Of a DNA stretch of 64,000 nucleotides, positions 16,059-23,440 are shown in pieces. The stretch lies in NCBI GenBank assembly GCA_964551995.1, contig CAZKFD010000001.1:1-64000 (forward strand). The letters run 5' to 3'. Under the pieces are notes generated by a model. That model made no database searches and had not been told where the DNA came from. It was given only the letters and a program-made list of their open reading frames with translations. Position 1 is the stretch's first letter; each line of letters starts with the position of its first letter. The DNA comes from DATKJS01 sp964551995. GTDB lineage: Bacteria > Acidobacteriota > Aminicenantia > Aminicenantales > Saccharicenantaceae. The position numbers and the translations under genes are program-made.

Positions 16059-17681
16059 ATGACGACCTGTAAGTTCATTCCCGTTTCGGCCCTCGTCCTC
16101 GTTGCGGGGCTTTCCTTCTGGGCCTGCCAGGGTTCGCGGGACCGGGTCGAGCAGGCGACGGTCAAAGAGATCGAAGCCCACATCCGTTACCTTTCCGACG
16201 ACCTGCTCGAAGGGCGCGGCGTGGGGACGAAAGGCATCGAGATGGCTGCCCGCTATCAGGAGGAATATTTCAGGACTTTCGGCCTGGAACCGGCCTTCGG
16301 CACGAGCTACCGGCAGGTCTTCCCCCTGCGCGAGGCGCAGTTCGACCCCCAGGCGTCGCTCGAGATCGAGGCGCTCGCGGCGAAGATCACACCCGCCCTT
16401 CACGACGCCTTCCTCGTCCGGTCGGAACGGGAGGATGCCTCTGTGGAGGCGTCCGGCGAGCTCGTGTACTGCGGCTACCTGATCCAGGCCCCCGAACGGG
16501 ACTGGGACGATATCAAGAAGGCCGACCTCAAAGGCAAGGTCCTCCTCGTCGAGATCAACGAGCCCGGAAACAGGCCCGGGGGGATCTTCGACGGCGAGGA
16601 CCTGACGTATTACGGCCGCTGGACTTATAAGTTCGAGAAGGCCGAGGAGCTCGGCGCCGCCGGCGTCTTCATCATCCACAACCCGAAGGGGGCGGGCTGC
16701 GGCTGGGACGTGCTCCGGAACTCCTGGGGAGACGACAGCCTGTTCCTGCCCGACAGGAATCCCCAGCTTCTTTTCGAAGGCTGGATCAACGGGGAAACCG
16801 CCGACCGGATCCTGAGCGCCGCGCGCCTCGACCACGGCGCCCTCCTGGCTCGGGCCGAGACCCGGGACTTCGCGCCGGTCCCGCTGGGACTGAAGGCCGT
16901 CGTCCGCCAGCGCCCGACCTTCAGGACCGTCGACGGCGTCAACGTCGCGGCGATCATCCGGGCCCTGAACAAGAACGCCCGGAAGAGGACGATCATCGTC
17001 TCGGCCCACTACGACCACTTCGGCCGTGACCCGAGGCTTCAGGGGGACCAGATAGATAACGGGGCCGTGGACAACTGTGCCGCCTCCGCCTCGCTCCTGG
17101 CCCTGGCGGGCTATTTTTCCCAGCAGCCCCGGCGCCTCAAGAACGACCTGTGTTTCGTCGCGGTCACCGCCGAGGAGAAAGGCCTCCTGGGGTCCGACTA
17201 TTTTGCCCGCCACCTGCCCTTCCCGCCGTCCACGGCCGTCGCCGACATCAACTTCGAGATGACCAACGTCTGGGGGGAGACAGAGGACGTCTTCGCCATC
17301 GGGGCGCGGCACTCCGAGCTCGACGAAGCCTGCCGCCGGGCGGCAGAGAAGATGGGACTCCGCTATATCGCCGAGCGGTACGGGCGGCAGGGCTTCTTTT
17401 TCCGGTCCGACCAAGTCAGCTTCGTCAAGGCCGGCATCCCCGGGGTCTGGCTCCACCAGGGTGTTGTTTCCAAGGGCCCCGACAAGGGCTTCGCCGAAAG
17501 GAAGCTCGAGGACTACCAGAAGACGAAATACCACAAGGTCACCGACGAGATCCAGCCCGACTGGGACCTCCGGGGGACCCTTCAAATCGTCCGCTGGGCC
17601 GAGGAGATCGTCTGGGTCCTCCAGGACCGCCAGACCCTGCCGGAGTTCAGCCCGACGAGCTCGTTCAAGAGAACGCGGTGA
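16059..17681 (+). CDS. M28-family zinc aminopeptidase with PA domain, exported lipoprotein
   Basis: 540 aa. ATG 16059 follows GGAGG and opens a lipoprotein-like signal (FIPVSALVLVAGLSFWAC). The frame extends upstream to 15843 but without a signal peptide. Residues about 35-75 (HIRYLSDDLLEGRGVGTKG) and a PA-type insert (about 150-290, GKVLLVEINEPGN and AGVFIIHNPKG) precede the peptidase core. Zinc ligands and catalytic residues are visible: SAHYDHFG, DNGAVDNCAAS, AVTAEEKGLLGSDYFA (catalytic EE), ADINFEM, and YHKVTDE for the last His. Likely a periplasmic or surface aminopeptidase for imported peptides. Confidence 0.9.
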   Translation: MTTCKFIPVSALVLVAGLSFWACQGSRDRVEQATVKEIEAHIRYLSDDLLEGRGVGTKGIEMAARYQEEYFRTFGLEPAFGTSYRQVFPLREAQFDPQASLEIEALAAKITPALHDAFLVRSEREDASVEASGELVYCGYLIQAPERDWDDIKKADLKGKVLLVEINEPGNRPGGIFDGEDLTYYGRWTYKFEKAEELGAAGVFIIHNPKGAGCGWDVLRNSWGDDSLFLPDRNPQLLFEGWINGETADRILSAARLDHGALLARAETRDFAPVPLGLKAVVRQRPTFRTVDGVNVAAIIRALNKNARKRTIIVSAHYDHFGRDPRLQGDQIDNGAVDNCAASASLLALAGYFSQQPRRLKNDLCFVAVTAEEKGLLGSDYFARHLPFPPSTAVADINFEMTNVWGETEDVFAIGARHSELDEACRRAAEKMGLRYIAERYGRQGFFFRSDQVSFVKAGIPGVWLHQGVVSKGPDKGFAERKLEDYQKTKYHKVTDEIQPDWDLRGTLQIVRWAEEIVWVLQDRQTLPEFSPTSSFKRTR

Positions 17682-17687
17682 CGGCCG

Positions 17688-17717
17688 TTGCCTTTTGGAT
17701 TTCCGTTGTGCTAGAAT
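17688..17717 (+). promoter_or_regulatory. Sigma70-type extended -10 promoter for the EIIA-zinc ribbon gene
   Basis: TTGCCT at 17688-17693, 18-bp spacer, TAGAAT at 17712-17717 preceded by TGTGC. Transcription would start near 17724, within a few bases of the ATG at 17727, so the mRNA would be leaderless or nearly so. Confidence 0.5.
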
Positions 17718-17726
17718 AGCGCCAAA

Positions 17727-18551
17727 ATGGAGATGCTGAGTCTTTCCAAGAGTTCGTTTTTTTCCGATTACCTCAAACCCAGCCAGGTCGTCTTCGACAT
17801 CAAGAGCAAGGACAAGGTCGAGGCCATCGAAGAGCTCCTGGACGTTCTCGCCAAGCAGAAGCTGATCGACAACAAGAAGCTCATCCTGACCCGCATCATC
17901 GACCGCGAAAACCTCGTCTCGACGGCCATCGGTTCCGGCGTCGCCCTGCCCCACGCCCGCGTGGACACGGGCGGAGAAATCGCCGTCGCGGCCGGCCGGT
18001 CGGAGAAGGGGATCGATTTCGAAGCCCACGACGGCCAGAAAGTCCACCTCATCATCCTGGTCGTCTGGAACCCCTCCATCCCGGGCCTCTTCAACCACCT
18101 TTTCGCCGGCCTGGCCCGCTTCCTGATCCGGCCCGAGAACCGGAATAGGATTTTCCAGGCCCAGGACAAGGCCGAACTCTACGAGATCCTGTCCCAGATC
18201 GAGTTCCGGTTCATTCAGGAGGACAGAATCCACAGCCGGGCCAGCCTCCTCATGAAGCTCCAGGAGATCGAGATCAAGAAGAAGAAGGCTGCTTCCAAAG
18301 AGCACCAGAAGGAGTTTGCGAAGCAGGCGGCGATGATCCGGGAGGAACTCGACGGCGATGTCGTCGCCCGTTTCGACCGCCTGATGGAACGCTACGGCTT
18401 CGCCGTGGCCGACGTGGTGGACGGCGTCTGTCAGAGCTGCAACATCAATCTCTCGACGCAGATGAACTCGGCCATCGAGGGCTCGAACGACATCTACGTC
18501 TGCGAGAACTGCGGGAAGTTCCTGGCTTCGGCGAAGAAGAAGAAAAAGTAA
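17727..18551 (+). CDS. PTS EIIA-like domain fused to a C4 zinc-ribbon domain
   Basis: 274 aa. Residues about 10-155 are a nitrogen/fructose-type PTS EIIA fold with the phospho-accepting motif GSGVALPHAR (His76) and LIILVVWNPSIPGLFNHLF. After a Lys-rich helical linker (IEIKKKKAASKEHQKEFAK, coiled-coil-like) residues about 215-274 are a C4 zinc ribbon: CQSC (235-238) and CENC (259-262), ending in a Lys tail, like the domain at the end of DUF164/zf-RING_7 proteins. Such ribbons often bind nucleic acid or protein. No sugar permease lies nearby, so a regulatory rather than transport role is likely. There is no clear Shine-Dalgarno. The gene ends 1 nt before the convergent M14 stop. Confidence 0.75.
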   Translation: MEMLSLSKSSFFSDYLKPSQVVFDIKSKDKVEAIEELLDVLAKQKLIDNKKLILTRIIDRENLVSTAIGSGVALPHARVDTGGEIAVAAGRSEKGIDFEAHDGQKVHLIILVVWNPSIPGLFNHLFAGLARFLIRPENRNRIFQAQDKAELYEILSQIEFRFIQEDRIHSRASLLMKLQEIEIKKKKAASKEHQKEFAKQAAMIREELDGDVVARFDRLMERYGFAVADVVDGVCQSCNINLSTQMNSAIEGSNDIYVCENCGKFLASAKKKKK

Positions 18552-20234
18552 TCAGTCGACGCCAGCGGCCGGCAGGGCCTCCGGCGTGTACAGCTTGTAC
18601 ACGGGGCAGGTTTCGACGCCGGTCCCCCATTCCCGGGCGAGGTAGCGGTCGAAGGCGTTCCACACGAGCAGCCCGTCGTCGCTCTCCGGTTCGAGGAGGT
18701 AGGCCGCCAGGTTTCCCAGGGGCTGGGCCATGCGGACGACGAGCGTGCCGCAGGGAAACTCCCTCCTTTCCGTGGCATAATCGCCCGTAACTTGGTCTAT
18801 CCGGTGGCCCTGATAGAGGCGTTCCGCCCCTTTGAGCTCCTTGACCCGGAAGGCCTCGACTCCGAGGGTCACGGGTTCGACGAGCTTCTCCACGGCCAGG
18901 CCGTGGGTCAGGAGCTTGTGGAGGACGCCGTCGTCGAAGAGGGGGATCAGGTAGGCGTAGGGGAGCCGGACGCTGCTCTTCGGATAGAAATCGGCGAAGT
19001 AGGGCAGCACGTAGGTCTTCTTGCGATCCGTCCTTTTAATCTGGGGGAACGGGCTGCCCTGCCGCTCCGTCACTTCGGTCTCGTATCCGTGGATCGTGAT
19101 CTTCTCTGGAAGGGCGCGAACGTCGATGTCGAGGCCGAAGGTATCTTTGTCCCCGGGGGCCAAGCCTCTCCGGACGGTTTCCCGGTCGGCGTCGGCGACG
19201 AGGCGCGAGATCTCGTCGGCGTGGGACTCGCAGTAGTCCAGGATGGAGGCGAGGAAATCATGGCAGCCCGCGACCCGTGTCCGGAAATCGGCATGGGTGT
19301 AGTTCTCATCGAGGATGGCCAGGCGGTTGCGCAGGCCGACGTAGTTCGTCACGTACCTCGGCTGATGGCCGAACGTCTGCCAGCCCTTCTCCATGTCGCG
19401 AAAATCCCGGGGATCGCCGTAGGGGACCGAGAGGGTGTGATACTTCTTGAGCAGGGTCGCGGCGACGGCGGGGAGCATCCTGTCCCGCACGTAGGCGAGG
19501 ACGGACGGATTGCCGTCCGGGCAGAGCGGCCAGGAGTAGGTCACGGGCTCCTCGTGGTAGGACCCGTCGGTCGTATGGCAATCGACGAGGAGGACGGGGT
19601 CCCAGCGCACGAGGACGTTCCGGATGAGACCCCGGATCTCCGGGCTCTCGACCTTCATCGCGTCCCGGTTGAGATCGAGGTTCTGGCCGTTCGGCCGGAC
19701 GCCGGCCCTTTCCGGCCCATTCTGGCCCGGACGGTTGTCGGGGCCCATCTTTTCGTTGCCGTCGGCGTTGAAGATCGGCGCGAGGAGGAGAACGAGCTTG
19801 TCCAGGGACGGGAGCTTGGGGTCGAGTAGGACGTCGCGCGCGAGCATCAGTGTGGCCTCCTTGCCCTCGACTTCGCCGGCGTGGATATTGGCCTGGATGT
19901 AGACGGCGATCTTCCCCTCGCTCCGGAGCGCCCCGGGGTCGAGGACCGGGGGATTCGCGATGACGAGAAGCGGCACTTCCCGGCCTTCCGCCGTCGTGGC
20001 GAGGGTCTCGACGTGGATGAGCGGGCTGAGCTTCTCGAGCTCATGGATGAAGGACAGGACGTCGGCATACGTCGAGGTGGCGGCATAGTCCGTGGCTTCG
20101 GCCGTGGTCTTGGGGCCGCGGTCCGCGGGCGTCGGCTGACCGATGCTGCCGGCTGCCGCAAAAAGGGATGTCCCGGCCAGGAGAATCACGAGGCCGGCGA
20201 GGACCCGGCGGCCAACTGCTGATGGTGGATTCAT
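18552..20234 (-). CDS. M14-family zinc carboxypeptidase, exported
   Basis: 560 aa with a signal peptide (VLAGLVILLAGTSLFAAAG). Residues about 55-350 hold the carboxypeptidase core: TYADVLSFIHELEKL, the zinc motif HxxE in NIHAGEVEGKEATLML, a Asn/Arg region VRPNGQNLDLNRDAMKVE for substrate binding, and the third ligand in LLVDCHTTDGSYHEEPV. The C-terminal 200 residues (from about IDVRALPEKITIHGYETEV) are beta-rich and of unknown function, as in other long bacterial M14 proteins. Likely a periplasmic or secreted peptidase acting with the M28 enzyme in peptide scavenging. Confidence 0.85.
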   Translation of the reverse strand: MNPPSAVGRRVLAGLVILLAGTSLFAAAGSIGQPTPADRGPKTTAEATDYAATSTYADVLSFIHELEKLSPLIHVETLATTAEGREVPLLVIANPPVLDPGALRSEGKIAVYIQANIHAGEVEGKEATLMLARDVLLDPKLPSLDKLVLLLAPIFNADGNEKMGPDNRPGQNGPERAGVRPNGQNLDLNRDAMKVESPEIRGLIRNVLVRWDPVLLVDCHTTDGSYHEEPVTYSWPLCPDGNPSVLAYVRDRMLPAVAATLLKKYHTLSVPYGDPRDFRDMEKGWQTFGHQPRYVTNYVGLRNRLAILDENYTHADFRTRVAGCHDFLASILDYCESHADEISRLVADADRETVRRGLAPGDKDTFGLDIDVRALPEKITIHGYETEVTERQGSPFPQIKRTDRKKTYVLPYFADFYPKSSVRLPYAYLIPLFDDGVLHKLLTHGLAVEKLVEPVTLGVEAFRVKELKGAERLYQGHRIDQVTGDYATERREFPCGTLVVRMAQPLGNLAAYLLEPESDDGLLVWNAFDRYLAREWGTGVETCPVYKLYTPEALPAAGVD

Positions 20235-20576
20235 GGCTTCTCCTTCCAGCGCTCCCGGAGGAGCGAACCGGATTATCGCTGAAAAAGGAGTTTAGCCCAA
20301 TCCCCGGAAACCGTCAACGCCGGCCGGCGCTTCATCTCCCGCGGCGACGATCCGGGGATCGATGGGATCCTTCCAAGAGAGGGAATACGCATGCGGCCGC
20401 ACCTGTCAAGGGGACATGTCAAGGGGACACAATACTCATTTCCAAAATTCCACAGTTCAATAGGGCGCCTCCCTTGGCGCAGCTTAGAAAATGAATTCGG
20501 CCATGAGTATTGTGTCCCCCTTTTTGACTTTTGGCGCCGCCGCCCTTACTATGATGGCGAAGCGGCAGGTTGACAC
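20235..20576. other. Intergenic region with REP-like element
   Basis: 342 bp between the divergent M14 and release-factor-like genes. No gene is visible. The right half holds an inverted-repeat element (separate entry). TATGAT at 20550-20555 might be a -10 for the release-factor-like gene, but its nearest TTGACT (20524-20529) is 20 bp away, too far to be convincing. Confidence 0.6.
20423..20519. repeat. REP/MITE-like element with 17-bp terminal inverted repeats
   Basis: GGGGACACAATACTCAT at 20423-20439 is repeated exactly in inverse at 20503-20519; outside, GTCAA and TTGAC also match. The centre holds a GC hairpin (GGCGC near 20463-20480). A related GGGGACATGTC lies just left at 20410. The same 21-bp word (to ...TTTCC) recurs at 50483-50503. 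This resembles the repeats mobilised by RAYT/IS200-type transposases; no transposase is present in the window. Confidence 0.6.
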
Positions 20577-20999
20577 GTGGCGATCTACGGTGCGAGCCCC
20601 GACAAAGAACAGGCCCTGGCGGAGCGCATGGAGAAGCTCGGCCTCCGCGAGGAGGACATCGTAGAAAAGTTCATCCGCTCCGGGGGCCACGGCGGCCAGA
20701 ATGTCAACAAGGTCGCGACGTGCGTCTACCTCAAGCATCTCCCCACCGGCATCGAGGTCAAATGCCAGCAAGAGCGCTTGCAGGCCCTCAACCGCTACCT
20801 GGCGCGGCGCATCCTGGCCGATAAGATCGAGGCGGCCGTCCTCGGGAAAGAGAGCGAGGAGGAGCAGCGGATCGCCAAGCTCCGCCGCCAGAAAAGGAAG
20901 CGGTCCAAGCGGGCCAAGGAAAAGATGCTGGCCGACAAGCGTCACGTCTCGGAGAAGAAAAAAAACAGGGCCTTCAAGGCGGATCTCAAGGGCGATTGA
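20577..20999 (+). CDS. Release-factor-like GGQ protein (peptidyl-tRNA hydrolase domain)
   Basis: 140 aa from GTG 20577. The RF-1/RF-2 catalytic domain is visible at about 20-75: IVEKFIRSGGHGGQNVNKVATCVYL with the universal GGQ tripeptide that triggers peptidyl-tRNA hydrolysis, then TGIEVKCQQERLQALNRYLA. The C-terminus is a highly basic tail (RQKRKRSKRAKEKM, KKKNRAFK) like that by which ArfB/YaeJ proteins enter the mRNA channel of stalled ribosomes. It lacks the codon-recognition domains of RF1/RF2, so a ribosome-rescue role is likely, although it may be a paralogue with another target. Confidence 0.82.
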   Translation: MAIYGASPDKEQALAERMEKLGLREEDIVEKFIRSGGHGGQNVNKVATCVYLKHLPTGIEVKCQQERLQALNRYLARRILADKIEAAVLGKESEEEQRIAKLRRQKRKRSKRAKEKMLADKRHVSEKKKNRAFKADLKGD

Positions 21000-21138
21000 G
21001 CGCGCCGCCTCATCCGGCCCGGCTCGTTCGCCCTTCCTGAACGATAATCCCTATCCGGAACCGGGAAGACCCGCGATTTGTAGCGCAGAGCCATCGGGAT
21101 CCCGTCCGCAGACAGGTTCGGAACGGCCCGCCGAACGG

Positions 21139-21636
21139 TCAGCGTTCGGGGTGCGGCTTTCCGCACTCCCCGGCTGTCCCCTTAAGGATCTCGATGCCGT
21201 GGGGGAGGGCGCCGATGATCGCCTCGAGGCTCTCGCGGACCGCCTTCTCGCTTCCGGGGAGGTTGATGATCAGAGTCGCCTTCCGGATCCCGGCCGCGGC
21301 CCGGCTGAGCATGGCCGTCGGCGTCTTTTTCATGCCCGCCTGCCGGATGGCCTCGCTGATGCCGGGCGTTTCCCGCTCGATGACGGCCTTCGTCACTTCC
21401 GGCGTCCAATCCCGCGGGCTGAAGCCTGTCCCGCCGGTCGTCAGGACGAGGTCGAGCCCTTCGTCGGACCATTCGACGAGCGCCGCCCGGATCGCGTCGG
21501 GCTCGTCGGGAACGATCCGGGCGCGGACGACCTCCGCCCCATTCGCCTCCATCATCTCGCGGATGGCCGGGCCGCTCCGGTCCTCGCGCTCGCCGCGGGC
21601 CCCCTTGTCGCTGACCGTCAGGATTCCGATCTTCAT
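21139..21636 (-). CDS. mog: Molybdopterin adenylyltransferase, MogA/MoaB family
   Basis: 165 aa. Adenylylates molybdopterin before metal insertion by MoeA. Signatures: MKIGILTVSDKGARGEREDRSG at the start, LVLTTGGTGFSPRDWTPEV with the TTGGTG motif, RAAAGIRKATLIINLPGSEKAV near the end. Length matches MogA/MoaB. It shares strand and pathway with moaA and its neighbours 6 kb to the right, and the intervening defence island probably separated it from them. Confidence 0.9.
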   Translation of the reverse strand: MKIGILTVSDKGARGEREDRSGPAIREMMEANGAEVVRARIVPDEPDAIRAALVEWSDEGLDLVLTTGGTGFSPRDWTPEVTKAVIERETPGISEAIRQAGMKKTPTAMLSRAAAGIRKATLIINLPGSEKAVRESLEAIIGALPHGIEILKGTAGECGKPHPER

Positions 21637-21783
21637 GGCCCGTCCTTTTCCACTAGCTACGCTTGTGTTTCTCTAGTCGAAGTGAATCTTAAATTGACCC
21701 GCCTAGGCTGTCAAGGCGAGACTTCGAAAGTCCCTTGCATTCTTGATGAGAGATGTGCTAGCCTGAGGGCAATGAAAGATGGA

Positions 21784-21822
21784 GTATGCAAAAAACGACA
21801 ATCATTGTCGCAATTTGCATAC
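21784..21822. promoter_or_regulatory. Nested palindrome, likely AbiEi autoregulatory operator
   Basis: GTATGCAAA (21784-21792) pairs with TTTGCATAC (21814-21822), and CGACAAT (21796-21802) with ATTGTCG (21804-21810). Both dyads centre exactly on 21803, and a further half-site CGACAATT lies at 21822-21829. It ends 11 nt before the AbiEi ATG and just downstream of a possible promoter (TTGCAT 21735-21740, TAGCCT 21759-21764). AbiEi antitoxins are known to repress their own operon through inverted repeats. Confidence 0.65.
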
Positions 21823-21833
21823 GACAATTAGCC

Positions 21834-22634
21834 ATGAAAAAAGACGCGATCCACGCTTTCATTGACGGCCTCCAGGCCAGGGGACAATACTATTTTATCA
21901 AGCAGGAACTTCTTGAGAGAACTGGACAGGCCGAGCTTGTTGCGAACAGGTCCTTAGTCAGATTACAGGCGATAAAACGCATCCTGCTCGTTCGGCGCGG
22001 CTTCTATGTTATCATTCCCATTGAATTCGGCCGGACCGGCGTTCTTCCGCCCGAGTGGTTCATCCAGGATTTAATGAGATTTATGAAGGTCGATTATTAC
22101 GTCGGCCTCCTAAGCGCGGCGGCCATTTGGGGTGCATCCCATCAGAAGCCGCAGGAGTTTCATGTCCTGACGCCCCGCCAGTTCAGGCCGATTCAGGGCG
22201 GGGCGCTCAAAATCCGCTTTTTCCAGAAACTCGATTTTGCGGATCCGGCATTCTTGAAGAGCCAAAAAACCGAGACGGGTTTCATGATGATTTCGAATCC
22301 TGAACTTACGGCCCTGGATCTTGTCCGATACAGCAAGGCTATCGGCGGGTTGAACCTCGTCGCGGTTGCGCTGGCGGAGCTCGGCGAGAGTATTGAACCA
22401 CGCGCGCTGTTGGCCGTGGGTCGCAAGGAAAGGTCCCCGGCCTCGCTCCAGCGGTTAGGGTTCATTCTGGATAAAGTGGGCTTTGGATCTCGGGCTAACG
22501 ACCTTGCTCGTCTTCTCCGGAACAGAGCGGGGCTCCCCATCTTGCTGGACCCGTCTCTTCCCCGCGCGGATTCCCGATGGAACCGAAAATGGAACATCTT
22601 TGAGAACCTAAAAATCGAGGCCGACGAAATATGA
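21834..22634 (+). CDS. abiEi: AbiEi antitoxin, transcriptional regulator of a type IV toxin-antitoxin system
   Basis: 266 aa from ATG 21834. An earlier in-frame ATG at 21786 would place the operator palindrome inside the gene, so it is rejected. The N-terminal winged helix is seen in AIHAFIDGLQARGQYYFIKQELLERTG and RLQAIKRILLVRRGFYVIIP. The AbiEi core follows with YYVGLLSAAAIWGASHQKPQEFHVLTP and a C-terminal domain NPELTALDLVRYSKAIGGLN, where the LTALDL motif is typical. It neutralises AbiEii without stable binding in studied systems and represses the operon. It overlaps abiEii by 4 nt. The region is lower in GC than the flanking cofactor genes. Confidence 0.85.
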   Translation: MKKDAIHAFIDGLQARGQYYFIKQELLERTGQAELVANRSLVRLQAIKRILLVRRGFYVIIPIEFGRTGVLPPEWFIQDLMRFMKVDYYVGLLSAAAIWGASHQKPQEFHVLTPRQFRPIQGGALKIRFFQKLDFADPAFLKSQKTETGFMMISNPELTALDLVRYSKAIGGLNLVAVALAELGESIEPRALLAVGRKERSPASLQRLGFILDKVGFGSRANDLARLLRNRAGLPILLDPSLPRADSRWNRKWNIFENLKIEADEI

Positions 22635-23425
22635 TCCCCCGCGCGGATATCGTTCAATGGAGGGAGTTCGCGCCTTGGATTTCGGACGCCCAGGTCGAGC
22701 AGGACTTGATTATCAGTCGGCTCCTGGTCGAGTTGTATCAGAATGAGCTCGTCCACGCCAAGCTCTTATTCAGAGGGGGCACCGCGCTTCATAAAGTCCA
22801 CCTCAGTCCGGCCGTCCGATATTCCGAAGACCTCGATTTCGTCCAGCGGGACGCGGAAGGCATCGGCGAGGTCCTGAGCGAAATCAAGAAGATATGCCAA
22901 CCTCTTTTCGGAAAGCCGCGGACGCGCCAGAAGGAAGACAGCGTCATCCTCACATTTCGTACGGCCTCCGAAATCCCGCCGACGATTCCGCTCCGCATCA
23001 AGGTTGAAGTGAATACGCGAGAGCATGCCGCCGTATTCCCGATAGAGCAAAAGGCCTATCATCTCGAATCCCGCTGGTTCGCCGGCGGATGTGACCTGGC
23101 AATTTACTCGCTGGAGGAACTCCTCGCGACAAAGCTCCGCGCACTCTATCAACGCAGAAAAGGCCGGGACCTCTTCGACCTCTGGATCGGACTGACGAAG
23201 GGGCAAGCGGACTCTGGAAGAATCGTCAGGGCTTTCCACCTTTATCTTACCGGTCAACAGGTTTACATTTCTAAGGATAAGTTCAGGGAGAACTTGCTCA
23301 TAAAGGTCGCGGACGCGAACTTCCTTAACGACACCCGGTCTCTTCTCAGGGCTGATGTCTTGTATTCGCCGACCGAGGCGGCTAGACTCATCGACGAGAG
23401 GTTGATTGATCTCTTGGGCAACTAA
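22631..23425 (+). CDS. abiEii: AbiEii nucleotidyltransferase toxin
   Basis: 264 aa, DNA polymerase-beta-like nucleotidyltransferase of the AbiEii/AbiGii family. The catalytic block is LLFRGGTALHKVHLSPAVRY directly followed by SEDLDF, supplying the GG-T-L-K motif and the DxD acidic pair. IRIKVEVNTRE gives the third acidic strand, and LEELLATKLRALYQRRKGRDLFDLW is the conserved helical motif. In related systems the enzyme transfers nucleotides to RNA and stops growth under phage attack. It is coupled to abiEi by ATGA and is followed 15 nt later by the type III mod gene. Confidence 0.88.
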   Translation: MIPRADIVQWREFAPWISDAQVEQDLIISRLLVELYQNELVHAKLLFRGGTALHKVHLSPAVRYSEDLDFVQRDAEGIGEVLSEIKKICQPLFGKPRTRQKEDSVILTFRTASEIPPTIPLRIKVEVNTREHAAVFPIEQKAYHLESRWFAGGCDLAIYSLEELLATKLRALYQRRKGRDLFDLWIGLTKGQADSGRIVRAFHLYLTGQQVYISKDKFRENLLIKVADANFLNDTRSLLRADVLYSPTEAARLIDERLIDLLGN

Positions 23426-23440
23426 GAATGGGGGACATCC

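Noticed and set aside
15042..18305. 1087-codon minus-strand frame
   Set aside because: Only its last quarter (DUF72, to 15797) is a gene. The rest is antisense to the M28 and EIIA genes and open because of GC-rich codon use.
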